From Methylobacter sp. (GTDB lineage: Bacteria; Pseudomonadota; Gammaproteobacteria; Methylococcales; Methylomonadaceae), in contig NZ_SCTW01000052.1 of NCBI RefSeq assembly GCF_004322395.1, positions 1-52,249 on the forward strand: 52,249 nucleotides of DNA, in the 5' to 3' direction. The notes beneath the pieces are model-generated. The model saw nothing but the letters and a program-made list of their open reading frames with translations. It ran no database searches and had not been told where the DNA came from. Below are positions 41,922 to 50,670 of the stretch, one piece after another; the first letter of the stretch is position 1; every line of letters begins with the position of its first letter. The position numbers and the translations under genes were made by a program.

Positions 41922-41949
41922 TTATGGGGGCATTATCTTAAATAGCAAG
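41922..41949 (-). promoter_or_regulatory. Sigma-32-type heat-shock promoter of lon
   Basis: Reading the minus strand, CTTGCTA (41943-41949), 13 bases, then CCCCATAA (41922-41929). This is close to the RpoH consensus CTTGAAA-N13/14-CCCCAT. It lies about 40 bases upstream of the lon start. Heat-shock control of lon is well known in E. coli. Confidence 0.7.
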
Positions 41950-41988
41950 AATACTTACCCAATATTATGATGGGCTTATCTACAGCAC

Positions 41989-42026
41989 AAAAAAAGGGAG
42001 CTTTAAAATAAAAAGCTCCCTTTTTT
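41989..42026 (-). terminator. Terminator downstream of clpX
   Basis: Stem GGGAGCTTT/AAAGCTCCC (41996-42004 with 42012-42020), a seven-base loop, flanked by an A-run and a T-run. It sits between clpX and the lon promoter, so lon is transcribed separately. Confidence 0.88.
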
Positions 42027-42046
42027 ATCCATCCAGAAATTAAGCT

Positions 42047-43321
42047 CTAAGATTCAGCCGAAGCCTTTTTCTTTTCATTTTCATAAACCAGAATAGGCTC
42101 CGATTCACCTAAAATAACACTACCATCAACAACCACTTTGCAAATATTATCTGCAGACGGCAATTCATACATTGTATTCAGCAGAACATTTTCAACAATT
42201 GTCCTTAAGCCTCTTGCGCCTGTTTTTCTTTCCATAGCTTTACGGGCAATCGCAATCAGTGAGTCATCCCGGAATTCCAATTCAGCACCTTCCATCTCAA
42301 ACAAATGCTTATATTGCTTGATCAGCGCATTTTTTGGCTCGGTCAATATCTGCACCAAAGCGCTCTCATCCAATTCTTCTAACGTAGCAACAACCGGAAG
42401 GCGACCGACAAACTCGGGAATCAATCCGTATTTAATCAGATCTTCAGCCTCGACTTCAGCAAACAATTGCCCGATATTTTTAGATTCATCTTTGGTTTTT
42501 ATATCGGCCGAGAAACCGATCCCGCCTTTTTCCGACCGGTCTTTAATAACCCGATCTAGACCGGCGAAAGCGCCTCCGACTATAAACAAAATATTCGCCG
42601 TATTAACTTGCAAAAATTCCTGCTGAGGATGCTTCCGCCCACCTTGAGGAGGAACCGAAGCAATCGTTCCTTCAATCAGTTTCAATAAAGCCTGCTGAAC
42701 ACCTTCACCTGAAACATCTCGGGTAATTGACGGATTATCTGATTTTCTGGAAATCTTATCGATTTCATCGATATAAACAATACCGGTTTCAGCCTTCTCT
42801 ACATCATAATCACATTTTTGCAGAATCTTCTGAATGATATTCTCTACATCTTCGCCCACATAACCCGCTTCTGTCAGTGTAGTTGCATCGGCGATAGTGA
42901 ACGGCACATCCAATAAACGAGCCAATGTTTCGGCCAGTAAGGTTTTACCTGAACCGGTAGGCCCGATTAATAAAATATTACTTTTTGCTAACTCAACCGT
43001 GTCTTTTTTAGACTTGTTGCGGAGCCGTTTATAATGATTATAAACAGCCACGGCCAAAATCTTTTTTGCATTTTCTTGGCCAATAACGTAGCTATCAAGT
43101 TCTTCTTTTATTTCTTTCGGCTTGGGCAACTCACCGCCACCGAGAGAAGAGGAATCATCCTGCAATTCGTCTTTTATAATGTCGTTACAAAGATCTACAC
43201 ATTCGTCACAGACATAAACTGACGGCCCGGCAATAAGCTTTCTAACCTCATGCTGACTTTTACCGCAAAAAGAACAATAAAGCAGCTTATCGTCATCTTT
43301 GCTGTTTTTGTCATTACTCAT
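42047..43321 (-). CDS. clpX: ATP-dependent Clp protease ATP-binding subunit ClpX
   Basis: A 424-residue AAA+ unfoldase that feeds tagged proteins into ClpP. The N-terminal zinc-binding domain has Cys16, Cys19, Cys38 and Cys41 ([19 protein letters not shown]). Walker A is [15 protein letters not shown], followed by the pore loop [10 protein letters not shown] and Walker [11 protein letters not shown]. The ClpP-contact IGF loop appears in [10 protein letters not shown] start at MSNDKN, with GGGAG nine bases upstream; an ATG seven codons earlier lacks such a site. It follows clpP, with an inverted repeat in the 88-base gap. Confidence 0.97.
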   Translation of the reverse strand: MSNDKNSKDDDKLLYCSFCGKSQHEVRKLIAGPSVYVCDECVDLCNDIIKDELQDDSSSLGGGELPKPKEIKEELDSYVIGQENAKKILAVAVYNHYKRLRNKSKKDTVELAKSNILLIGPTGSGKTLLAETLARLLDVPFTIADATTLTEAGYVGEDVENIIQKILQKCDYDVEKAETGIVYIDEIDKISRKSDNPSITRDVSGEGVQQALLKLIEGTIASVPPQGGRKHPQQEFLQVNTANILFIVGGAFAGLDRVIKDRSEKGGIGFSADIKTKDESKNIGQLFAEVEAEDLIKYGLIPEFVGRLPVVATLEELDESALVQILTEPKNALIKQYKHLFEMEGAELEFRDDSLIAIARKAMERKTGARGLRTIVENVLLNTMYELPSADNICKVVVDGSVILGESEPILVYENEKKKASAES

Positions 43322-43360
43322 AAATTGGACTCCCGCAAACATCCAAAGATGATGTTTTTA

Positions 43361-43391
43361 ATTTCGATAAAATTAAAGAATATATCGAAAT
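43361..43391. repeat. Inverted repeat between clpP and clpX
   Basis: Perfect 9-bp arms ATTTCGATA (43361-43369) and TATCGAAAT (43383-43391) around a 13-base AT-rich loop. It lies in the clpP-clpX gap and might tune read-through or be an operator. It lacks a terminator T-run. Confidence 0.4.
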
Positions 43392-43409
43392 ACAAAAAAA
43401 CACCAACCG

Positions 43410-44057
43410 TTATTTATTAGAAACAGTTGTTCGGCTCGACAACATTTGATCGATTAAACCATAGCTGACAGCATCACTCGCACTTAAAAAATTATCTCTG
43501 TCTGTATCTTGCTGAACCTTTTCTATCGGCTGACCTGTATGATCAGAAAGAATTTTATTCAGTTTTTCTCTGATTGACAGAATTTCTCTGGCATGAATAT
43601 CAATATCAGAAGCCTGCCCTTGAAAACCGCCCAAAGGCTGATGAATCATCATTCTTGAGTGAGGCAAGCAATAACGCTTACCTTTTGCTCCGCCAGTTAA
43701 AAGTAACGCGCCCATACTGGCTGCCTGACCAATACACATGGTACTGACATCAGGCTTGATAAACTGCATAGTGTCATAAATTGACATACCTGCCGTTACC
43801 GAGCCGCCTGGCGAATTGATATATAAATGGATGTCTTTATCAGGATTTTCCGATTCCAGAAAAAGCAACTGTGCAACAACCAGATTAGCCATGTAATCTT
43901 CAACTTGCCCCACTAGAAAAATCACCCGTTCTTTCAATAATCTTGAATAAATATCGAAAGAACGCTCGCCTCGAGCTGTTTGCTCAATAACGATAGGAAC
44001 CAATCCACCCGCCGCTTCCGGAGCCATCATTTGATTTCTTGCGTACTGGTTATACAT
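43410..44057 (-). CDS. clpP: ATP-dependent Clp protease proteolytic subunit ClpP
   Basis: A 215-residue serine peptidase forming the tetradecameric barrel used by ClpX. Catalytic triad, aligned to the E. coli enzyme: Ser114 ([11 protein letters not shown]), His139 (MMIHQPLGG) and Asp188 ([10 protein letters not shown]). The N-terminal [30 protein letters not shown] is almost canonical. A short propeptide is expected to be removed autocatalytically. It starts nine bases after the tig stop, so tig-clpP are probably co-transcribed. Confidence 0.97.
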   Translation of the reverse strand: MYNQYARNQMMAPEAAGGLVPIVIEQTARGERSFDIYSRLLKERVIFLVGQVEDYMANLVVAQLLFLESENPDKDIHLYINSPGGSVTAGMSIYDTMQFIKPDVSTMCIGQAASMGALLLTGGAKGKRYCLPHSRMMIHQPLGGFQGQASDIDIHAREILSIREKLNKILSDHTGQPIEKVQQDTDRDNFLSASDAVSYGLIDQMLSSRTTVSNK

Positions 44058-44066
44058 TTAAACCCC

Positions 44067-45362
44067 TTAACTTTGTTTACTCATCGCATCGTTAAAACTT
44101 ATAGTTACATCAGACACTTTCGCCCGCTCAACCAACCAATCGATAGTTTGATTTTCCAATACCATCTGCCTCACATCGTTCAATCGGCTTTTATCCGAAT
44201 AATACCAATCAACAACGTCTTGAGGACGCTCATAGCTTTTCGCCATATCTTCAATAGTAGTGCGTACTTTGCTGTCGTCTACTTTTATATCGTTTTTTTG
44301 AATAATCTCACTTAAGATTAATCCCAAAGCTACACGACGTTTTGCCTGTTCTTCAAACATATCCCTAGGCAACTTTAAATCGTCCAACTTGACTTTCTGC
44401 CTTTTGGCGGTTTCGATGTAGGGCTTCATCATACTTTCGACTTCCTGATCGACCATTGTGTTTGGAACTGCAATCTGAATTTTTTCATATAAAGCATTCA
44501 TCACTGCGTTTTTAAGCTTGCCATGCAATGCCTGCTCAAGCTCACTTTCCAGATTGCTTTTGATGTCTTCACGGAAAGCATCTATCGAACCTTCTATGCC
44601 ATAAGCCTTGATAAAAGCATCATCGATTTCCGGCAGTACAGGTTCCTCGACACTAATAACTTCAACTTCAAATTCAGCCTCTTTGCCCGCCAATTTCTCG
44701 TTGCCATATTCTTCTGGAAAAGACACTTTAAAGGCCTTATTGTCACCCGCTTTGAGACCAATCAAGTTATCTTCAAAACCTGGAATCATTAGTTTCGAAC
44801 CAATTTCAACCTGATAATTATCTACTTTTCCATCAGTAAAATTTTCATCTTCACAAACCCCTGAAAAACTAATCGTCATGCGATCATTTTCCTGGGAAGC
44901 CCGCTCAACGATGACCCAGCTTTTCTTTTGCGCTCTTAACTTCTCAATCATGTCATCAACATCGGCATCTTTGACAACAGCGACAGGACGCGACACTTCA
45001 ATTTGCTCAACGCCTTCCAGTGAAATTTCAGGATAGACCTCAAACTCAGCGGTATATTTAAAACCTTCGGTTTCATCTGAAGGATGAATATGCGGATGAC
45101 CTGTCGGCCTTAAATCCTGTTCTTGCAATGCCTCATAATAAGTCGACTGGATCAAGTCCCCGGCAATTTCTCCACGAACTCTATCTCCATACATTTTTTC
45201 AACTACATGCTGAGGCACTTTTCCTGGACGAAAACCATCGATTTTAACTTCGCGCGCTAAGGACTTTAAACGTGCAGCCATTTTTTTCTGAACAACCTCT
45301 TCAGGCACGCTAACAGTCATTTTTCTGCTTAATTCTGATGTCTTTTCGACAGAAACTTGCAT
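44067..45362 (-). CDS. tig: Trigger factor (ribosome-associated chaperone)
   Basis: A 431-residue chaperone that binds at the ribosome exit tunnel. The ribosome-binding domain contains the signature-like VKIDGFRPGKVPQHVVEKMYG (about residues 38-58). The FKBP-type isomerase domain (about 155-240) shows DRMTISFSGVCEDENFTDGKVDNYQVEIGSKLMIPGFEDNLIGLKAGD. The helical C-terminal chaperone part follows. A GAGGTAAAG ribosome site supports the ATG. First gene of the tig-clpP-clpX series. Confidence 0.96.
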   Translation of the reverse strand: MQVSVEKTSELSRKMTVSVPEEVVQKKMAARLKSLAREVKIDGFRPGKVPQHVVEKMYGDRVRGEIAGDLIQSTYYEALQEQDLRPTGHPHIHPSDETEGFKYTAEFEVYPEISLEGVEQIEVSRPVAVVKDADVDDMIEKLRAQKKSWVIVERASQENDRMTISFSGVCEDENFTDGKVDNYQVEIGSKLMIPGFEDNLIGLKAGDNKAFKVSFPEEYGNEKLAGKEAEFEVEVISVEEPVLPEIDDAFIKAYGIEGSIDAFREDIKSNLESELEQALHGKLKNAVMNALYEKIQIAVPNTMVDQEVESMMKPYIETAKRQKVKLDDLKLPRDMFEEQAKRRVALGLILSEIIQKNDIKVDDSKVRTTIEDMAKSYERPQDVVDWYYSDKSRLNDVRQMVLENQTIDWLVERAKVSDVTISFNDAMSKQS

Positions 45363-45466
45363 TTCTTTACCTCAATTAAAATTTAAAAAAGATTTTATAG
45401 AATACCGATGAACGGCTCAAAGAACTGAAAAGTTAACGATGAACGCTAACTCTTTTATGAATTGGG

Positions 45467-45551
45467 TGGTGCGAATGGAGAGACTCGAACTCTCACAGGA
45501 TAACCTACTGGAACCTAAATCCAGCGCGTCTACCAGTTCCGCCACATTCGC
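45467..45551 (-). tRNA. tRNA-Leu (TAG)
   Basis: 85 bases with an encoded CCA. Acceptor stem GCGAATG/CATTCGC, D arm TGGCGGAACTGGTAGAC, anticodon arm CTGGATTTAGGTTCCAG with TAG, a long variable arm (TAGGTTATCCTG) and T arm AGTTCGAGTCT. It lies 105 bases upstream of tig on the same strand. Confidence 0.95.
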
Positions 45552-45764
45552 ATTTTTAATGAACTTCTAATTATATCCGTAATTGTACGAGTACAACAAG
45601 CTATAATTTTCTTTAAAACCTTGCATGCATATAGTCATTTATTGCCAAAAAAAATGCCTTACTGCTCACACTTCTACTCTAAAACCTCAATTCAATGTTT
45701 GCATATTGCTCATATAGATGTAGTATTGCTTTGAAGCCAATGTAATATATTTAAGGGGCACGAC

Positions 45765-46016
45765 ATGAACATTACACCAACTACCAGTGCAGTTAATCTA
45801 ATCAATACCGCTCAACATAGATCGGCGGATGCGGCCCAAGTAATCGCCGAACTTCCGATACAAAAAGATGAGGTCGGCAGTTCAGAATTCAGGTCCAGTG
45901 ACATTACTAAACCGGTACTCAGCTTAAAAGAGTCTGAACTGGAAACTTCTGCCGCAGTTAAATTACTTCAAGCCGATAAAGAAACAATTGGTTCTTTGCT
46001 GGACATCAAAGCCTAA
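45765..46016 (+). CDS. Small acidic protein of unknown function
   Basis: An 83-residue soluble protein with no signal peptide or membrane segment. It is rich in Ser, Ala, Glu and Lys with one long likely helix (PVLSLKESELETSAAVKLLQADKETIGSLLDIKA, about 50-83, not meant as one motif but as its extent). The N-terminal part (TSAVNLINTAQHRSADAAQVIAEL) also looks helical. A strong AAGGGG site seven bases before the ATG and an independent upstream region argue that it is a real gene. From memory, similar short proteins occur in other Methylococcales; no function is known to me. The stop is one base from the stop of the convergent radical SAM gene. Confidence 0.6.
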   Translation: MNITPTTSAVNLINTAQHRSADAAQVIAELPIQKDEVGSSEFRSSDITKPVLSLKESELETSAAVKLLQADKETIGSLLDIKA

Positions 46017-46017
46017 G

Positions 46018-46872
46018 CTAATCGCTTACCAGCACATCAAAACCTAAGAGCCTGATTTCATCAGCGAACGCATTCAGCGTCCCTAACGACAATTTCTCCA
46101 GCCGCCCGGATTCCGGCTGGAGAGATGGCCTCGCAATTGTATACAACATTATACATTTCAACACGCAGCCCTTTGCTTTAATGCTCCTTAGCAAATCAAG
46201 AAAAGCGTTTTTTTCTTCCAAGGACAAGCCTCGCTTATCATAATCCAATAAACATGTTTGCAGCTTCGTCGGGCAAAGACTTGCTGAAAGCAACAGATTC
46301 TCAACGCTCGCCTGACGGCTTTGCCCTGCATTATTCATTAAAGCTCTACCTTCTTCTGTAGCGCTATCGAACTTAAACCATACCTCTCCGCCATATTCCT
46401 TTAACTTCTTCAGCCCATTTTGGACGCTACTCCGGTGCAACAAACTTCCATTGGTAATCAACACAAAATTACTCTGCGGTAAAACACCGGCTTCTGACGC
46501 TATTTTCCCAATCAACGCTACAGCATCATCAAAATCTTTTACACTGGTCGGCTCGCCATTTCCGGAAATAGCAATATCCTTAATGACTCGCTTGTCTTCA
46601 TCAACCTGAAAGCGCTGATAGAAATCGCCATTCAACACATTATCAAGAAAAAATCTCAGCTCATTTTCCAATAACTGAAAATCCAGGTCCGGCGCAGCTC
46701 CGATCTTTAAATCAGGCACTTGGCAATAAATGCAACGCCAGTTACAGGCATTATTGGTATTAAAATTGATTCCGATAGACAAGCCGCCTGCTCGCCTGGA
46801 AAGTACCGGATATACATACTTTAACCCGGCAATATCTCGGCTATGATCAGTTGTCGTTAATCTTGTTCCCAT
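46018..46872 (-). CDS. Radical SAM superfamily protein
   Basis: A 284-residue protein with the radical SAM [4Fe-4S] motif Cys-x3-Cys-x2-Cys at Cys43, Cys47 and Cys50 (ACNWRCIYCQ). The SAM-binding GNGEPTSVKDF (GGE-like motif) and later strands ILVITNG-like NFVLITNGSLL and VWFKFDSATEEG follow the usual partial TIM barrel. No C-terminal extra cluster is obvious. This COG0731-like group includes enzymes of cofactor and tRNA modification, but the substrate cannot be told. It is separated from fhcC by a terminator, so it has its own promoter. Its place next to methanopterin-linked genes hints at C1-cofactor work, by location only. Confidence 0.85.
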   Translation of the reverse strand: MGTRLTTTDHSRDIAGLKYVYPVLSRRAGGLSIGINFNTNNACNWRCIYCQVPDLKIGAAPDLDFQLLENELRFFLDNVLNGDFYQRFQVDEDKRVIKDIAISGNGEPTSVKDFDDAVALIGKIASEAGVLPQSNFVLITNGSLLHRSSVQNGLKKLKEYGGEVWFKFDSATEEGRALMNNAGQSRQASVENLLLSASLCPTKLQTCLLDYDKRGLSLEEKNAFLDLLRSIKAKGCVLKCIMLYTIARPSLQPESGRLEKLSLGTLNAFADEIRLLGFDVLVSD

Positions 46873-46910
46873 AACTATATTTGAAATAAACAGATTGATA
46901 GCGAACCAAT

Positions 46911-46945
46911 AAAAAAGCCCCAGTTTTTTATACTGAGGCTTTTGT
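46911..46945 (-). terminator. Terminator after the fhc operon
   Basis: On the minus strand AGCCTCAG pairs with CTGGGGCT (one wobble), followed by TTTTTT. It starts about 30 bases after the fhcC stop and before the radical SAM gene. Confidence 0.82.
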
Positions 46946-46970
46946 TTATCCCTAACTTAATACCATACGA

Positions 46971-47786
46971 TCACGTTATTTTAACCAGAACCTCACCACG
47001 ACCCATCTCCGACATATCGCCAGCATATCGCCGCACTCGGTTAAAAGCCGCAGAGCTATCCGCAAATTTGGAATTAAGCTTTTTAAATGATGCAAACAAT
47101 ATTGGCAAAAATGCCAATGTATGCGCACCGCAATCGTTAAATCTTGCCGATACCTGCGGTTGATTCCATAACAATAACGTACCCCGACGCATCGCAAAAC
47201 CCAAATATTTGCCGGTCTGCCCCATGACAGCGATAGTACCCGCTGTCATTCTGGAACCGCAATAATCACCGGCATTGCCTTCGATCAAAATATTTCCGCG
47301 GCGCATATGGTCACCGGCACGCTCGCCGACATTGCCTTTCACCAGGATAGTTCCGCCTTTCATACCCATTTTGTTACCAGGCAAAGCAGCACCCAAAAAG
47401 TCCCCAACATTACCGTTAATCGTCAAAAAGCCTTTTTTCATTTCGCAGGCCGCATAAAGACCGACATTACCAAATACCTCAATTTCGCCGGATTTCATGC
47501 CCAAACCAAGATAAGCACCTGCATCGCCTTCAACCGTTATGCATCCGCCATCCAATTCCTTGCCGATAAAATCGAGTTTGTTAAAGCTGTTTTTTATTAC
47601 AATGTCTTGCGCATCGCTACCTGCAATGATGAATAATTCATCTACCCGGATTTTGCGCTTGCCATTCTGTAAAGTGAGCGCGGCAATTTCCGCAAGCGGC
47701 ATATCAGCCAGCTTTTGGCAAACCAATGGCGACATATCGACACGCTGATCCGGTTGGTGTTTCAGCGTAAAGGTTAAAGCGCTCAT
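46971..47786 (-). CDS. fhcC: Formyltransferase/hydrolase complex subunit C (FhcC)
   Basis: A 271-residue beta-helix protein homologous to formylmethanofuran dehydrogenase subunit C. The repetitive pattern GDAGAYLGLGMKSGEIEVFGNVGLYAACEMKKG continues with NVGDFLGAALPGNKMGMKGG, NVGERAGDHMRRG and NAGDYCGSRMTAG (about residues 80-200), one turn per repeat. In methylotrophic bacteria Fhc moves the formyl group from H4MPT to a methanofuran-like carrier and hydrolyses it to formate. Subunit C is a structural and carrier-binding part. It overlaps fhcD by four bases and is the last gene of the operon. Confidence 0.95.
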   Translation of the reverse strand: MSALTFTLKHQPDQRVDMSPLVCQKLADMPLAEIAALTLQNGKRKIRVDELFIIAGSDAQDIVIKNSFNKLDFIGKELDGGCITVEGDAGAYLGLGMKSGEIEVFGNVGLYAACEMKKGFLTINGNVGDFLGAALPGNKMGMKGGTILVKGNVGERAGDHMRRGNILIEGNAGDYCGSRMTAGTIAVMGQTGKYLGFAMRRGTLLLWNQPQVSARFNDCGAHTLAFLPILFASFKKLNSKFADSSAAFNRVRRYAGDMSEMGRGEVLVKIT

Positions 47787-48679
47787 GCCATAATCTCCTG
47801 TAAGTGAAAGTGGAACGGCCCTAACTTACCACCATAATTACCCGCACTAATGCGTTTGATACCGTTCGCGGCGCCTAAATCGCAAACCGCCTGAATACCC
47901 ACACGCATGGCTTTATCAATGTCTTCTTTAGTTAAACCGTCGATAACAATTTCCATGACCGATTCAATTTCCGGCGAAAGATCGGTTTTGGTCATGCCTT
48001 TTAAAGTCGGACAAAAAGCACCATTGGTTGACGCTCCCAAAGCCGCATATTTCGATCCAACCTTAGAACCGGAGCGTACAACGCCACCAGGAAAAGGCAT
48101 AATCACATTCGGAATTTTACGCATTTCTTCAATTGCCGCTTCACAGGCTGCCAGCGCTTGCGGTTGCGACTCAGCCAATACTAAAAAGTTGCCGCCACCG
48201 ACTGCTTCGACCTGCCCTGTAGTCGCTTCAGCTAAAAACTCGCCGTCCATAACAGGAATGCGCCAGTAACGCTTGCCATCAATAAGCTTAGCCACCTGAA
48301 AACCGTCGCCAAAATAACGCAGATTTTTACCCAACGCGATGCGTGTACCGCCATCAATGCCTGCAAATAGGGCTGAGGTCGGCGATGTCAATACGCATTG
48401 CCCTGCCCTGGTTTCAAGCTGCTTGGCCAAGCCTTTACCACCCATTGCAAAAATCATGATCGAAACGCCCGGACGACCGTCCGGAGTCTCGGATGGATCA
48501 AGAACCCGCTCAATGCCAGCCTCGCAACCGCAGGCAATCACCGAAGTAGCAAAGCCTGTCATGGCTTGGGCTGAAATCATCGCCCATTTTTCATTTTGTG
48601 CGGTAATAATCGCGCGAGTGGCTTTCATCGGAAAAGCCTCGGCAAAGGTTGCGTCTATTGCTACACCGTTAATAATCAT
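47783..48679 (-). CDS. fhcD: Formyltransferase/hydrolase complex subunit D (formylmethanofuran:H4MPT formyltransferase)
   Basis: A 298-residue Ftr homologue that carries the formyl transfer between tetrahydromethanopterin and the methanofuran-type cofactor. It starts MIINGVAIDATFAEAFPMKATRAIITAQNEKWA. Family blocks include ACGCEAGIERVLDPSETPDGRPGVSIMIF, LTSPTSALFAGIDGGTRIALGKNLRYFGDGFQ and MPFPGGVVRSGSKVGSKY. The length equals the archaeal enzyme. The ATG overlaps the stop of the 98-residue coiled-coil gene (ATGA), and its stop overlaps fhcC. It is cytoplasmic, in complex with FhcABC. Confidence 0.96.
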   Translation of the reverse strand: MIINGVAIDATFAEAFPMKATRAIITAQNEKWAMISAQAMTGFATSVIACGCEAGIERVLDPSETPDGRPGVSIMIFAMGGKGLAKQLETRAGQCVLTSPTSALFAGIDGGTRIALGKNLRYFGDGFQVAKLIDGKRYWRIPVMDGEFLAEATTGQVEAVGGGNFLVLAESQPQALAACEAAIEEMRKIPNVIMPFPGGVVRSGSKVGSKYAALGASTNGAFCPTLKGMTKTDLSPEIESVMEIVIDGLTKEDIDKAMRVGIQAVCDLGAANGIKRISAGNYGGKLGPFHFHLQEIMA

Positions 48680-48972
48680 ATTCCAGCGCTCAGTTTAATT
48701 AATAATGCGGCGATCAAGGCCGTTTGTAAAAATCCAACTCCAACAGTCCAGCGAACTAATTCAGCTTTAGTTTCAGCAATGTTCAACTCCAGCTTTAATT
48801 CGGACTCTCTAATATCCTGTTTGGTTGCAGACTCGGATAAGTGCAATTCACTTTGAAACTGCTCAAGAGCCTGACTCAGCGCTTCTACTTGCGCCCGTGC
48901 TTGTTCCTCGGTTATGCCCGAATCTTTCAGCTTACGAATGAACGCGTAAGTATCAAAGGCTAATGTTGTCAT
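48676..48972 (-). CDS. Coiled-coil membrane protein (DUF1640-like) inside the fhc operon
   Basis: A 98-residue protein. Residues 3-45 form a helical start (LAFDTYAFIRKLKDSGITEEQARAQVEALSQAL, given as extent), residues 48-72 a charged coiled coil (KQDIRESELKLELNIAETKAEL) and residues 76-94 one membrane helix (TVGVGFLQTALIAALLIKL). This is the pattern of the DUF1640/CCDC90-like family, often seen as loose small genes in bacteria. Here it lies between fhcA (19-base gap) and fhcD (ATGA overlap), so it is made together with the Fhc complex. A role in anchoring or assembling Fhc is inference; chance insertion is possible. Confidence 0.8.
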   Translation of the reverse strand: MTTLAFDTYAFIRKLKDSGITEEQARAQVEALSQALEQFQSELHLSESATKQDIRESELKLELNIAETKAELVRWTVGVGFLQTALIAALLIKLSAGI

Positions 48973-48991
48973 TATTCAATATCCGTAACAA

Positions 48992-50659
48992 TCATGCCAC
49001 AGTCCCCTTAAGCGGATGCACAGTCAATCTGCCGCGTCCATCTTCCGTTATTTCATCATCACTGATTTTAAAATTGCTGAGTTTCATGGTCAGGAACCGA
49101 TCAAAATAAGCTTGCAAATCCTTTTCTACCGACGAGTCATAATCCGGCTTAACCACATGAGTCGTGCCCCACTTGGTGTAAACAACCTTGCCGTCAACCA
49201 CTACCAACTCACCGTCTTTAAACACATAATCCGGTTTTTCAAACATAAGCTGCCGATCAGCATTGTCAGTATAAACAGTAATATCCGCCCAGTTACCGGC
49301 GCTCAAGCCGCCGCGATCTTGCAAACCGATTAATCTGGCCGCACCGGCGCGAGTCATAATAGCAATCTCCTGTAGACTGTATTCGCGCTCAATTGATGCC
49401 AGAGTTGTCATCTTTTGCGCTTCAGGGTGTATCGTAGCCAACATATCGTTACGGAAACTTCTATCCATCAGCAAGCGGATCAAATGTGGATAGCTGGTAA
49501 ACGGAGCGCCATTCGGATGATCGGTAGTCAGGAAAATGCGCCATGGATCATCAACCAACAAGAAGGTTTCCAAACCGATCGCCCATTGCAATGCATTGAC
49601 GAAGTTTTGGTCTCTGTATTTGAACGGCACAACGCCGCAGCCCGCATCGCATTCAATATCCATGGTCACCCATTTATTCGGGCTGGCATGTTTGTGATTG
49701 GCATGTTGACGCATATTATCGCCGGACGCCGTTACGGTTTGACCGAACAGAATCTGCCCGACATCGATAGTGATATTCTTGTTTTTATTGACGGCTTCGG
49801 CAATCTGCGCCGCACCCGATGAAAACTTGAAATCCCCTTCCGTGCCGTAACTGTGGAACTGAATATGGGTCAAATGCATCGGCAAGCCGCCTATGCCCTG
49901 AATGGTATCCAGCGTAGTATTCATATTGCCGGGCACCCCCAGGTTACAGCCATGCACATGCAAGGGATGCGTGACGCCAAGTTCTTTAACCGCTGTTGCC
50001 AATACGCGTAAAATATCACGCGGTGTTACGCCGTAATGGCTGTTTTGCTCGTCCAGATCCAGTTTGCGCTGGTTAAACTTGAACGCACTGATGCCGCCGG
50101 GATTAACGACTTTAACGCCAATCGCTTTAGCCGCTTGCATGGTAAAAGCGACATAATCATTAATGGCTTTCTGGTCTTTTTTAGCCGTCAACATGCGCAG
50201 CAAATAATCATCGCTGCCCAACAGCACATAACCGCCCTTATCCAAAATCGGAATATCGGCCATTTCCATATGCGCCTGACGCGCATTAATCGGCAATACC
50301 GCAGGCTCGAAACCCGCTGTGTAGCCCATTTCCGCATAACGGTAACCGGTCACAAAGGTGCTGGGCATCGCATGGCCGCAGCCGGAACGGGTAATATCGG
50401 TACGCGCAACAGGATCGGCGCGATGATCTTCCGGCAACAAGGTTCTGGCGATATTGCCTTTACCGCCGCCGATGTGCGTATGCATATCGATCGCGCCGGA
50501 CATGACTACTTTGCCGTTTAAATCGTATTCTTTATCGACTTTAAAATCGCCAATTGGTTTGTTGACGATGCGTCCGTCCTGAATGTAAATATCCTGTTTT
50601 ACGCCATCGATCCCGCTCGCAGGATCATAAACAGCCCCGCCTGTTAATTTAATCAACAT
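48992..50659 (-). CDS. fhcA: Formyltransferase/hydrolase complex subunit A (FhcA)
   Basis: A 555-residue amidohydrolase-fold subunit homologous to FmdA/FwdA. It hydrolyses the formyl carrier to release formate. The metal-binding HxH is in GAIDMHTHIGGGK (His60, His62). Later ligand regions are visible in LHVHGCNLGVPGNMNTT, LTHIQFHSYG and the Asp in FLTTDHPNGAPFTSYPHL. The C-terminal composite domain ends DGRGRLTVHPLKGTVA. It is 11 bases downstream of fhcB. The substrate carrier in methylotrophs is a methanofuran analogue with a polyglutamate chain. It feeds formate to Fds, which is encoded in the same window. Confidence 0.96.
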   Translation of the reverse strand: MLIKLTGGAVYDPASGIDGVKQDIYIQDGRIVNKPIGDFKVDKEYDLNGKVVMSGAIDMHTHIGGGKGNIARTLLPEDHRADPVARTDITRSGCGHAMPSTFVTGYRYAEMGYTAGFEPAVLPINARQAHMEMADIPILDKGGYVLLGSDDYLLRMLTAKKDQKAINDYVAFTMQAAKAIGVKVVNPGGISAFKFNQRKLDLDEQNSHYGVTPRDILRVLATAVKELGVTHPLHVHGCNLGVPGNMNTTLDTIQGIGGLPMHLTHIQFHSYGTEGDFKFSSGAAQIAEAVNKNKNITIDVGQILFGQTVTASGDNMRQHANHKHASPNKWVTMDIECDAGCGVVPFKYRDQNFVNALQWAIGLETFLLVDDPWRIFLTTDHPNGAPFTSYPHLIRLLMDRSFRNDMLATIHPEAQKMTTLASIEREYSLQEIAIMTRAGAARLIGLQDRGGLSAGNWADITVYTDNADRQLMFEKPDYVFKDGELVVVDGKVVYTKWGTTHVVKPDYDSSVEKDLQAYFDRFLTMKLSNFKISDDEITEDGRGRLTVHPLKGTVA

Positions 50660-50670
50660 ATTACTTACAC

